A program made the translations under genes and the position numbers. Positions 1-7,669 of a DNA stretch of 38,668 nucleotides are shown here, one piece after another. The stretch is from NCBI RefSeq assembly GCF_013177695.1, contig NZ_WOEY01000104.1:1-38668 (forward strand), read 5' to 3'. Origin of the DNA: Paraburkholderia solitsugae (GTDB lineage: Bacteria; Pseudomonadota; Gammaproteobacteria; Burkholderiales; Burkholderiaceae). The notes beneath the pieces were generated by a model, which had not been told where the DNA came from, searched no databases, and worked only from the letters and a program-made list of their open reading frames with translations. Within the stretch, counting starts at the first letter, position 1; every line of letters begins with the position of its first letter.

Positions 1-497
1 TTAATGATGGTCTCGCGAATCCGCAAAATGTGTGTCAGGTCACGCGCGATGACGAGCGTCGAGCCGTCCTTGCGCCGCTCGGCCATGGCGCGAACCACCG
101 GCACCTGGTCGTTGCGGCCCATCGCGAGCGCGAGATCGAGCGTCTTGCCGGTGCGATTGATGGGTAGTGTCGTCGGATACACCAGCACGTCGCCGGCCAC
201 CAGACGGCCGTCGGGAGCAAACAGGCCGTAGTAATTGGTGTGCATGCGCTCGTGTTCGATACGCCGATGAATCGCGTCAGCAATACTGGAGTCAGGCAGT
301 GAATCGAAGTAGACCAGTTGCCAGTCCATCACCACATCCGTCTCGCGCTCCATGTCGCCGGTCACGGCCCAGCCGATGTAGCCCAGTAGCAACATCACCG
401 AAAGGGAAAAGATAACCGCGTAGATCGATAGCAGGCGAAAGGTCGTGGAATGCCAGCGCCGCCCGAGCGCGGAGGTGGCCGGGAAGGTTGTGTCCAT
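1..497 (-). CDS. Sensor histidine kinase, N-terminal part (cut by window edge)
   Basis: I read this frame directly from the reverse strand. It opens with ATG at 497 (MDTTFPATSA...) and stays open to base 1, giving 165 codons with no stop. A single hydrophobic segment at about residues 20-43 is followed by a hydrophilic, presumably periplasmic, stretch to about residue 160. That stretch contains GRLVAGDVLVYP and ends in STLVIARDLTHIL, as expected just before a second membrane segment and HAMP domain. The kinase core (H box, ATP-binding domain) lies outside the window, so the kinase call rests on topology and on the response regulator whose stop is 13 nt upstream in the same direction. The signal sensed cannot be told. 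No strong Shine-Dalgarno is visible before the chosen ATG. Confidence 0.8.
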   Translation of the reverse strand, partial: MDTTFPATSALGRRWHSTTFRLLSIYAVIFSLSVMLLLGYIGWAVTGDMERETDVVMDWQLVYFDSLPDSSIADAIHRRIEHERMHTNYYGLFAPDGRLVAGDVLVYPTTLPINRTGKTLDLALAMGRNDQVPVVRAMAERRKDGSTLVIARDLTHILRIRETII

Positions 498-510
498 CAA
501 ATTGGTCTGC

Positions 511-1188
511 TCATGCGAGGATATAACCCGAGCCGCGCACGGTCTGAATCATCGGCGTGACGCCGGGTGGGTCAATTTTTTTGCGCAGCCGGCCCATGTG
601 CACGTCGATCAGATTGGTGCCTGGGTCGAAGTGATAGCCCCACACGGCTTCGAACAGCATGGTGCGCGTGATGGTTTGTCCCGCATGCCGCATCATGAAT
701 TCGAGCACGCGATATTCAGTGGGCAGCAAGACGATCTCTTCGCCGTCGCGTTGAACCTTGCGGGAAATCAGATCGAGTTCGAGCGGGCCGACCCGCAGAT
801 GCGTTTCGAGTGGCGTGGCCGGTGTTTGACTGCGGCGCAACAGGACTTCGAGACGCGCGGTCATTTCTTCGGGGTCGAAAGGCTTGGTCAGATAATCGTC
901 GCCACCGGCACGCAGGCCGCGCACCCGTTCATCCACATCGCCCAGCGCGCTCAACATCAGCACCGGCGTTTGAATGCCGATACTGCGCATGGTGGTGAGA
1001 ATCGTGAGACCGTCCACGCCCGGCAGCATGCGGTCGAGCGTGATCACGTCGTAGTCTTCGCTGATCGCGCGCGCCATGCCGTCGCGGCCGTTCGCCACCC
1101 AATCCACAGTAAATCCACGACTCTTCAGCTCACCGACAATCTCATTCGCGGTAATTTCATCATCTTCGATCGTCAGTACTCGCGACAT
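511..1188 (-). CDS. OmpR/PhoB-family two-component response regulator
   Basis: This is a 225-residue DNA-binding response regulator that would be phosphorylated by the adjacent kinase. Residues 1-120 are a receiver domain: acidic pocket E8-D9-D10, phospho-acceptor D52 in the context VITLDRMLPG, and conserved K102 in YLTKPFDP. After a short linker (RRSQTPATP), residues about 130-225 form a winged-helix output domain with the typical LLPTEYRVLEFMMRHAGQ, IDVHMGRLRKKID and TVRGSGYIL segments. The open frame extends 27 codons upstream, but MSRVLTIEDD at 1188 is the usual start for the family. The kinase gene follows at 497, so the pair is a two-gene operon. Its target genes are unknown; the nearest transport gene, the RND permease, is separated by a convergent gene and a hairpin, so a direct link is not indicated. 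Confidence 0.93.
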   Translation of the reverse strand: MSRVLTIEDDEITANEIVGELKSRGFTVDWVANGRDGMARAISEDYDVITLDRMLPGVDGLTILTTMRSIGIQTPVLMLSALGDVDERVRGLRAGGDDYLTKPFDPEEMTARLEVLLRRSQTPATPLETHLRVGPLELDLISRKVQRDGEEIVLLPTEYRVLEFMMRHAGQTITRTMLFEAVWGYHFDPGTNLIDVHMGRLRKKIDPPGVTPMIQTVRGSGYILA

Positions 1189-1541
1189 GATCATTGCATG
1201 CGCCGCAGCCAGCTCTACCAATGCAAGCGGCGGGCACGACCGGTTATCAGTAGAAGGACATGATGCCATATTCGGCTTGCGCGTTCAGAGTACGGGCGTG
1301 CGATTCGACGGATGTCGCCGCTTTACCCAGTACCTGCATGCAGGCTACGCGCGGTCGTATAGCGGACGAGCGTCCGTTTCATGAAGAAAAATTTAAGTTC
1401 GCCGCAGGGCTCAAAAAAACAGCCGGCTGAACGATAAAACAAATTTCATTTTCCCGACGCCGCTCCGGTAGGCCGTCTCAACTAGCCTACTGTCATCCCG
1501 CTGATTCTTTGCGGTCCGACTCGAACCTTATCGTGGATGGT
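1189..1541. other. Divergent intergenic region between response regulator and DUF4148 gene
   Basis: This 353-nt spacer must hold the promoters of the minus-strand two-component operon and of the plus-strand DUF4148 gene. It is locally AT-rich around 1380-1450. A perfect 10-bp palindrome CAGCCGGCTG lies at 1420-1429. An inverted repeat GTAGGC/GCCTAC lies at 1468-1473 and 1485-1490, about 50 nt before the DUF4148 start. I see no convincing -35/-10 pair on either strand and no small gene. Confidence 0.4.
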
Positions 1542-1898
1542 ATGAAAATGAAACTCGCAACCAGGACCCTCGTCACTACCCTTCTGCTGATCGGCAGCGC
1601 TTCGGCGATGGCCTCGCCCGGCCTCACGCAGCAGCAATGCAACGACTATCCGTTCAAGCAGCAGAAGAGCGAAGTCACGCACAAGCAGTTGATGAACGAG
1701 CTCAGTGAACTGGAAGCGGTCGGCTACAGCCCCAGCAACGACGACGACGAATACCCCAATGATCTGCAACAGGCTGAGCAGAAAGTGCAGGCCGAATATC
1801 GCGCGGATTGCATGCCGGTCGCGCATGCGTCGACCACCGCTACGCAAACGCCGGCCAGTGCAGCGCCCACTCAGGCGGCGAATCAGCCGGCAGGCTGA
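1542..1898 (+). CDS. DUF4148 domain small periplasmic protein
   Basis: This is a 118-residue protein with a Sec signal peptide: positively charged MKMKLATR, a hydrophobic core TLVTTLLLIGSASA, and probable cleavage after AMA. The mature part has the DUF4148 pattern, a helix of the type VTHKQLMNELSELEAVGY followed by an acidic loop (SNDDDEYPNDLQQAEQKVQAE). This family is expanded in Burkholderia and its function is unknown. The tail is Ala/Thr/Pro/Gln-rich and probably disordered. An open frame begins at 1509, but ATG 1542 is preceded by a GGAT-type ribosome site and gives a proper signal peptide; ATG 1548 is an alternative. The single cysteines C37 and C88 could form a disulfide. The gene converges on the large minus-strand module. 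Confidence 0.8.
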   Translation: MKMKLATRTLVTTLLLIGSASAMASPGLTQQQCNDYPFKQQKSEVTHKQLMNELSELEAVGYSPSNDDDEYPNDLQQAEQKVQAEYRADCMPVAHASTTATQTPASAAPTQAANQPAG

Positions 1899-1922
1899 AC
1901 GCCGCGTTCGACATTGACGGCG

Positions 1923-1951
1923 ACGGTGCCCACGCGCGGCGTGGGCACCGT
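1923..1951. terminator. Strong hairpin between convergent genes
   Basis: A perfect 13-bp stem (ACGGTGCCCACGC pairing with GCGTGGGCACCGT) encloses a 3-nt GCG loop. It sits between the end of the DUF4148 gene (1898) and the end of the RND gene (1956), which converge here. There is no T-run on either side, so it is not a textbook intrinsic terminator, but the position and strength suggest a bidirectional transcription stop or an mRNA 3'-end stabiliser. Confidence 0.6.
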
Positions 1952-1955
1952 AACA

Positions 1956-4900
1956 CTATCGGCCATTCGTCAAACGGCCGCTTTCGCTCGTCTCACGGCG
2001 CACGCGCCGCTCGTCACGCTTGCGCCGCAGCGCCGCGAGCCGCCGCCTGCTATAGGTTAGCGAGGCGACCGCATGAAACGCGACCGGCGCGAACACGAGG
2101 CCGAACAGCGTGGCCGCCAGCACCCCGCCGAACACCCCGGTGCCGATCGAGCGGCGGCTTTCGGCGCCCGCACCGCTCGACACCACCAACGGCGCGACGC
2201 CCAGCAGGAACGCCGCCGAGGTCATCACGATCGGCCGGAAGCGCGCGGCGGCCGCTTCGGTCACGGCACGCGTCAACGGCAGGCCCCGTCGATACAGATC
2301 GCGTGCGAACTGCACGATCAGAATCGCGTTCTTTGCCGCGAGGCCAATGACCGTAATCATGCCGACCTTGAAGTACACATCGTTGGGCATGCCGCGCAGC
2401 AGCATGGCGGCGACTGCGCCGATCACGCCGAGCGGCACGACCATCAGCACGGCAAGCGGGATCGTCCAGCTTTCGTATAAGGCAGCCAGCGCCATGAACA
2501 CGGCCAGCAATGACAAGCCAATCAGCAACGGGGTGAGCTGTGCCGCCGCAGTTTCTTCGCGCGCCGCGTCGACCCAGTCATACGAGACACCGACCGGCAA
2601 CGAAGCGGCGAGCCGCTCCATCTCCGCCATCGCCGCGCCCGAACTGTAGCCGGGCGCAGCGTGGCCGCTCACGTCCAGTGACGGATAGCCGTTGTAGCGC
2701 GTCAGCATCACCGGACCAATGCTCCAGTGACGTGACGCAATCGCGGATAGCGGCACCATGCCGCCGGTCGAGTTCGGCACGGCGAGCGCCATCAGATCGT
2801 CTTCGGTCATCCGCGTGGCGGCGTCGGCGGAGATCATCACGCGGCGCATCCGGCCACCGGCAGGAAAATCGTCGATATACGTCGAGCCAAAGGTGCTGCC
2901 CAGCACATCGGAGATCCGCTCGAACGGCACGCCGAGCGCGTACGCTTTCGCGCGGTCGATGATGAGTTCGACGCGCGGCGCATCCGGCAGATCCTCCGAA
3001 TGCACCGAGGCCAGCACCGGGCTCGCCTTGGCCTGCGCGAACAGTTGCTCGCGCGCAGCCTTCAGCGCGTCCAGCCCGACTCCACCGCGATCTTCGAGCC
3101 GGAACACGAAGCCGTCCGAATGCCCAAGCCCCGGCACGGAAGGCGGCAATTGCGCCTCCACGTCACCATCGAGAATCTTGTCGAACTTCTCATTGAGCCG
3201 GTCGCGCAACGCCATCGCATCGGTGTCGCGCTTGCCCCAGTCTTTCAGTTCGACGAAGCCCATCGCCACGTTCTGACCGCTACCGGTAAAACTCCAGCCG
3301 ACCACACTGGTGACGTGTGCAATCGCGGGCTCCGCGTGCAGGATCTTCTCCATCCGCTGGACCACCGCGAGCGTACGCTCCTGCGTTGCACCGGCCGGCA
3401 ATTGCACCATCACCTGCAACTGGCCTTCGTCTTCGCTCGGCAAAAAGCCATCGGGCATTTGCCAGTAGAGCGCGGCGCACGCGCCGACCAGCACGGCATA
3501 GATTGCCAGCATCGGGCCGATACGCCGCAGCGTGCGCGCGGTCAGCCCACGATAGCCGCTCGCGGCCCGATCGAAACCGGAAGTGAAACGGCTCGCCGCT
3601 CGCGCTGCGAAGCCGAGCACGCCGCGGCGGGCGTCGCGTTCACTCACCGGGTGCTTGTGCGCCTTCAGCAGATTCGCGCACAGCGCGGGCGTCAACGACA
3701 AAGCCATGAACGACGACACCAGCATCGACGCGATCATCGCCACCGCGAACTGCCGGTAGATGCCGCCGACACCACCCGGAAAGAACGCCATCGGCACGAA
3801 CACGGCCGTCAACACCGCGGTCACGCCGACGATCGCGCCGCCGATCTGCGACATCGCCTTACGGGTGGCCTCGCGCGGCGGCAAACCTTCTTCTTCCATC
3901 ACGCGATGCACGCTCTCCACCACCACGATCGCATCGTCGACGAGGATACCGATTGCAAGCACAAGGCCAAACATCGTGAACACGTTGATCGACAGGCCGC
4001 AAGCGTACATCGCGAGAAACGCGCCCATCAGCGTGACGGGAATCACCACCGTCGGCACCAGCGTGTAGCGCAGATCGCGCAGGAACAGCCACATCACGAA
4101 GAACACCAGCGCCACCGCTTCTGCCAGTGTGACGAGCACCTCACGAATCGCGATCTGCACGAAATGCGCGTTGTCGAACGGGATTTCGACGGCGACGCCC
4201 GGCGGCAAGCTTTTTGATAACTCGGCGAGGCGAGCGCGAATCGCGTTGGACGTTTCGAGCGCATTGCCGCGCGGCCCGAGTTGAATGCCGACGGTCGCCG
4301 CAGCCTTGCCGTTCAGACGCGAATAGAACGAATAATTGTCGCGCCCAAGTTCGACCCGCGCGACGTCTCGCAAGCGCACCGTCGAGCCGTCGGGCAGCGC
4401 CTTCAGCACGATCTGTCCGAACTCGGCGGGCGAGATCAGTTGCCCCTTCACGCTGACCGAGGCCGTCAATTGCTGCCCCGGAACGAACGGCGCGTCGCCC
4501 AACGTACCGGCCGTTACCGTGGCGTTCTGCGCGGCGATCGCGGCGTTCACTTCCGCTGCGCCGAGGTTGTATTCGCGCAGCTTCATTGGATCAAGCCAGA
4601 TGCGCAGCGCTTCGTCGGCGTCCCACAACTCCGCCGCGCCCACGCCCGGCGCGCGCTTCAGTTCGCGCAATACGTAGCGGCTCAGGTAGTCGCTCAATTG
4701 CACGGAATCGCGCGAGCCATCTGTGGATGTCAGCGCGACCAGCATCAGAAACGTGTTGGCAGCCTTGAATACGCTGATGCCCTGCTGCACGACCTGTTGC
4801 GGCAAGCGCGGCTCGACCTGCTTGAGACGGTTCTGGATGTCGACCAGCGCAAGATCAGGATTGGTGCCCGGCGCAAAGGTTGCGTCGATCTCGAGATCGC

Positions 4901-5156
4901 CGAGGTTGTCGCTGGTCGTTTCGTAGTACAGCATATTGTCGGCGCCATCGAGACTCTCCTCGATGATGCTGCCGACGTTGGCGTCCGTCACTTCCGTCGC
5001 CGCCCCCGGATAAGTGGCGCTGATCACGATGCGCGGCGGCGCAAGACGCGGATACTGCGCCACCGGCAGTTGCGGAATGGCGAGCGCGCCCGCCACGACA
5101 ATGGCGAGCGCAACAATCCATGCGAAGACCGGACGGTCGATGAAAAAGAATGGCAC
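1956..5156 (-). CDS. HAE1-type RND multidrug efflux permease (AcrB/MexB-like), orphan
   Basis: This is a 1066-residue inner-membrane proton/drug antiporter of the AcrB family at the usual full length. It starts with the family hallmark PFFFIDRPVFAWIVALAI, and the N-terminal porter motif PQLPVAQYP is present. The proton-relay residues are conserved: D407 and D408 in GILVDDAIVVVE and K942 in GLAAKNAILIVQFA, matching AcrB D407/D408/K940. The start codon is GTG at 5156 with a weak GGAT upstream. The gene is last in the chain from yejA; it lies 12 nt after an acetyltransferase gene. No periplasmic adaptor or outer-membrane channel gene is next to it, so it must borrow partners or work in an unusual way. 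A terminator-like hairpin follows. The substrate is unknown; the context suggests a peptide or modified peptide product. Confidence 0.93.
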   Translation of the reverse strand: MPFFFIDRPVFAWIVALAIVVAGALAIPQLPVAQYPRLAPPRIVISATYPGAATEVTDANVGSIIEESLDGADNMLYYETTSDNLGDLEIDATFAPGTNPDLALVDIQNRLKQVEPRLPQQVVQQGISVFKAANTFLMLVALTSTDGSRDSVQLSDYLSRYVLRELKRAPGVGAAELWDADEALRIWLDPMKLREYNLGAAEVNAAIAAQNATVTAGTLGDAPFVPGQQLTASVSVKGQLISPAEFGQIVLKALPDGSTVRLRDVARVELGRDNYSFYSRLNGKAAATVGIQLGPRGNALETSNAIRARLAELSKSLPPGVAVEIPFDNAHFVQIAIREVLVTLAEAVALVFFVMWLFLRDLRYTLVPTVVIPVTLMGAFLAMYACGLSINVFTMFGLVLAIGILVDDAIVVVESVHRVMEEEGLPPREATRKAMSQIGGAIVGVTAVLTAVFVPMAFFPGGVGGIYRQFAVAMIASMLVSSFMALSLTPALCANLLKAHKHPVSERDARRGVLGFAARAASRFTSGFDRAASGYRGLTARTLRRIGPMLAIYAVLVGACAALYWQMPDGFLPSEDEGQLQVMVQLPAGATQERTLAVVQRMEKILHAEPAIAHVTSVVGWSFTGSGQNVAMGFVELKDWGKRDTDAMALRDRLNEKFDKILDGDVEAQLPPSVPGLGHSDGFVFRLEDRGGVGLDALKAAREQLFAQAKASPVLASVHSEDLPDAPRVELIIDRAKAYALGVPFERISDVLGSTFGSTYIDDFPAGGRMRRVMISADAATRMTEDDLMALAVPNSTGGMVPLSAIASRHWSIGPVMLTRYNGYPSLDVSGHAAPGYSSGAAMAEMERLAASLPVGVSYDWVDAAREETAAAQLTPLLIGLSLLAVFMALAALYESWTIPLAVLMVVPLGVIGAVAAMLLRGMPNDVYFKVGMITVIGLAAKNAILIVQFARDLYRRGLPLTRAVTEAAAARFRPIVMTSAAFLLGVAPLVVSSGAGAESRRSIGTGVFGGVLAATLFGLVFAPVAFHAVASLTYSRRRLAALRRKRDERRVRRETSESGRLTNGR

Positions 5157-5168
5157 GCAATAATCCGT

Positions 5169-5717
5169 TCAGATTGCCTGGAGGCGCGGTGCGTCGACGA
5201 GGCGGGCCATATGCAGCACGTCGGCCAGTACGCCGTCGCGCATGGCAAAACCGCGCGAGCGGCCTTCTTCGACAAAGCCGAACTTGCGGTACAGCGCGAT
5301 CGCCGGCGCGTTGTCGGAAAATACCGTGAGCTCGATGCGGCGCAAACCGAGCGACGCATCCGCGCAGTCAGTCAGCCCTTGCAGCAGCGCCGTGCCGATA
5401 CCGCGCCCATGATACGCGTCATGCACGGCCACGCCTAAATGCGCGCAATGCGCACGGCTGGGCCGTTGAACCTCCAACCCGGCGTGGCCAACCATGCGCC
5501 CGCCGATGGTCGCGCACACGCTCACGCCGCCTTTGAGGCGCCGCTCGTGCCACGCCTTGAGCTGTTCAGTGATGCGGTAGCCGACCGACAGCGTGCCACG
5601 CCGAACGCCTGGCATGCTCATGATCTCGGCGAACGCATCCATGTCGGACGATTCGAGCGCTCGAACCGTAATACGATTGTCGAGCGCGAAAGCGGCCTGC
5701 AACGTTTCTTCTTTCAT
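5169..5717 (-). CDS. GNAT-family N-acetyltransferase (second of a tandem pair)
   Basis: This is a 182-residue acetyl-CoA-dependent acetyltransferase. The acetyl-CoA-binding motif is VHDAYHGRGIGTALLQGL, with the RGIGTA P-loop. The C-terminal GNAT signature LRRIELTVFSDNAPAIALYRKFGFVEEG follows. The frame is open from 5777, but that extension lies within the upstream gene; ATG 5717 (MKEETLQAAF) lies 4 nt after the upstream stop with a GGCGGA-like ribosome site. It resembles the neighbouring GNAT strongly, so the two probably arose by duplication. The family acetylates amines on small molecules, peptides or protein N-termini. In this operon a role in acetylating an imported or processed peptide is an inference. 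It could equally be a general RimJ/RimL-like enzyme. Confidence 0.88.
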   Translation of the reverse strand: MKEETLQAAFALDNRITVRALESSDMDAFAEIMSMPGVRRGTLSVGYRITEQLKAWHERRLKGGVSVCATIGGRMVGHAGLEVQRPSRAHCAHLGVAVHDAYHGRGIGTALLQGLTDCADASLGLRRIELTVFSDNAPAIALYRKFGFVEEGRSRGFAMRDGVLADVLHMARLVDAPRLQAI

Positions 5718-5721
5718 AGTC

Positions 5722-6303
5722 TTATTCCGCCGCGAAGTTGGCCGATGATGACGTCGACATCCACGGCGCCGGCTCACGCAGCCGCGCCATGAAATAACAG
5801 TCGATCAGCACGCCGCGGCGCAACACTGCGCCACGCTGGTGCGCTTCGATTTCAAAGCCGAACTTGCGATATAGCGCAAGCGCTGCATGGTTATCGGCGA
5901 AAACGTGCAACTCGAGGCGGCGCAGACCAAGCCAGTTGTCGGTCAGATCGATCAGTTCGGTCATCAGCGCATTGCCGATGCCGCGCCGGTGCCATGCGTC
6001 ATGCACGCAAATTCCGAGCGAGGCCACATGCGCGCGGCGCCCTTTAAAAGGCGTGAGTTCCGCCTCACCGACCAGCGTGTCGCCGACCATCGCCGCGATC
6101 GCGATCTCGGGGGGCTCGAGTTTTTCGAGGTATTCGCGCGTGCTGGCAATCGTCCGAAACGGCACATGCGGATTGCCGTTCACTACGACCGGCAACTGCT
6201 GCATGGCGTGGAATTGCTCCACGTCGGCCACGCGCAACGCGCGCAGCGTCAGGCCCTCGGGCAAGCTCTCAGATTTGGATTTTGTTTTTATGTCTTGATT
6301 CAT
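5722..6303 (-). CDS. GNAT-family N-acetyltransferase (first of a tandem pair)
   Basis: This is a 193-residue GNAT enzyme. Residues 1-16 are a lysine/serine-rich leader, then LTLRALRVADVEQFHAM opens the GNAT fold. VHDAWHRRGIGNALMTELIDL is the acetyl-CoA P-loop region and LRRLELHVFADNHAALALYRKFGFEIE the C-terminal signature. ATG 6303 lies 4 nt after the TldE-like gene and the stop lies 4 nt before the next GNAT, so it is embedded in the operon. It is a clear paralogue of the downstream GNAT: both have the same motif spacing and the shared segments VHDA.H.RGIG and FGFE. The substrate is not deducible. MccE, the microcin C self-immunity enzyme, shows that GNAT proteins can disarm Trojan-horse peptides, which makes the location suggestive but not proof. 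Confidence 0.88.
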   Translation of the reverse strand: MNQDIKTKSKSESLPEGLTLRALRVADVEQFHAMQQLPVVVNGNPHVPFRTIASTREYLEKLEPPEIAIAAMVGDTLVGEAELTPFKGRRAHVASLGICVHDAWHRRGIGNALMTELIDLTDNWLGLRRLELHVFADNHAALALYRKFGFEIEAHQRGAVLRRGVLIDCYFMARLREPAPWMSTSSSANFAAE

Positions 6304-6307
6304 AGGC

Positions 6308-7669
6308 TCATAACGTCAATTCGAATGACCTCGCGAGGATGCCGGGCAGTTGCATACCGCCCGTGGCGCGCTCGCCCCATGTCGAGTCGCTCAATAACAA
6401 TTCCGCTTGCGCGCCGAGTTGCTCGAGTTCGCTGCCGAGCAGACGGTACAGGCTGTCGTCGAAACGCATGGCTTCGAGCGGCGCGACGATCTGCCCGTTC
6501 TCGACCCAGAAGGTCGCGAAGCGCGTCATGCCGGTCAGGCGGCAATTCATCCGGTCTGAGAAATTCACGTACCAGAGATTGCCGATGTAAAGACCGGTAT
6601 CGAGCTTCGCCAGCACGTCTTCTTCCAGCAGATCGCCCGCTTGCATCGAGAGCGCCGCCGGCGACTCGTTCGCCAGCGCACCGTTGGGCGTCAAGCCGTA
6701 CTCGCGTGCACTGCGCGCATTGGTCAAACGTTCGGCACTGCGGCCGGCCTGAATCAACGGGACGCTTTCGCGCAGGTAGCCGTCGTCGTTGAAGCCGGGT
6801 GTAATGCCAAGATTCAGATCTTCGCTGATCGTGACGCGCGGGTCGACTACGATTTCTCCCACATGCAGCTTGTACAACTCGCTGCGCGAACTTGCCTGGG
6901 CGCGAGCGGAGAACCCGGACCATGCCGTCACGCTAAGCAATTCCGCGAGCGCCGCGGGTGCCAGATACGAGCGATAACGTCCCGGCTCCAACGTGCGCGG
7001 TGTGCGCGCCAGCACGGCGAGACGCGTTGCGGCCTGCTCGACCTTGCTCGCGAAAACAGCATCGCTCCAGTCGTCGCCCGCGTAAGTCGTTTTGATCGCG
7101 CGGCCGCTCGGGTCGTATAGCGACCAGCTGAAATTGAAGTTATCGACTTCGTACCAGCCGCGGCTGCCGCTCGTGGACGCAAAACCGCGCACGATCGTTC
7201 CGCCCGCGTAAAAGCCCACGAAATCCAGCCCTTGCGCGCATTCGGCAACGGTGCGCAACAAGCCGCCCGGCTCCGGCAGCTTGCCCGAGCGTTGCGTGGC
7301 GCGCTGCCATTGCGACGTGTCGAACAACAAATGCGGATCGTCCGCCGCACCGCGCAAGCTTTCACGCAAGGTGGCGAGCGCCGCGTTCACATCGTCCAGA
7401 TCCTGTTGCAGATCGCCGCAGACAGTCAGCGTCGAATAGGCCTGGTGTGCACCGTCGATCAAGCGCAAGGTCAGCTTGCCTTGCGACACGCTGCCGATCT
7501 GCCGCACCTTGCCCGAGTTGAAACGGATAAAGTCCGACTGTTCGCCGGCAAATGAACTCAGCGTGGTTTCCGCGCCTTGCTGCAAGCGTTCGATGGCATC
7601 GGCCAGTGAAGTGAAATGCTGCTGCCAGTCGATCGACGTAGCGGAGCGCGAAGACATGAATTGACTCAT
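6308..7669 (-). CDS. TldE/PmbA-like subunit of a TldD/TldE-type protease
   Basis: This is a 453-residue TldD/PmbA-family protein lacking the HExxxH metal site, which marks it as the non-catalytic TldE/PmbA-type partner. Family features include EQSDFIRFNSGKVRQIGSV in the N-terminal domain, LNLGITPGFNDDGYLRES in the middle, and LWYVNFSDRMNCRLTGMTRFATFWVENGQIVAPLEAMRFDDSLY near the C-terminus. Known TldD/TldE heterodimers degrade unfolded peptides and mature or activate microcins (microcin B17, a Yersinia microcin C-like compound). The start is one of two adjacent ATGs: 7669 (a TGATG junction, 6 nt after a GGAGG) or 7672. The 1-nt overlap with the TldD-like gene implies coupled, equimolar synthesis. 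The genome may also carry canonical tldD/pmbA elsewhere, so no symbol is given. Confidence 0.87.
   Translation of the reverse strand: MSQFMSSRSATSIDWQQHFTSLADAIERLQQGAETTLSSFAGEQSDFIRFNSGKVRQIGSVSQGKLTLRLIDGAHQAYSTLTVCGDLQQDLDDVNAALATLRESLRGAADDPHLLFDTSQWQRATQRSGKLPEPGGLLRTVAECAQGLDFVGFYAGGTIVRGFASTSGSRGWYEVDNFNFSWSLYDPSGRAIKTTYAGDDWSDAVFASKVEQAATRLAVLARTPRTLEPGRYRSYLAPAALAELLSVTAWSGFSARAQASSRSELYKLHVGEIVVDPRVTISEDLNLGITPGFNDDGYLRESVPLIQAGRSAERLTNARSAREYGLTPNGALANESPAALSMQAGDLLEEDVLAKLDTGLYIGNLWYVNFSDRMNCRLTGMTRFATFWVENGQIVAPLEAMRFDDSLYRLLGSELEQLGAQAELLLSDSTWGERATGGMQLPGILARSFELTL

Noticed and set aside
3000..4217. Long plus-strand open frame of about 405 codons
   Set aside because: It lies antisense inside the RND permease gene, is rich in His/Arg/Gln, and has no recognisable domain; GC-rich codons create such shadows.
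1956..5156. RND pump regulated by the adjacent two-component system
   Set aside because: The response regulator operon is separated by a convergent gene and a strong hairpin, and the RND gene is the tail of the yej operon.
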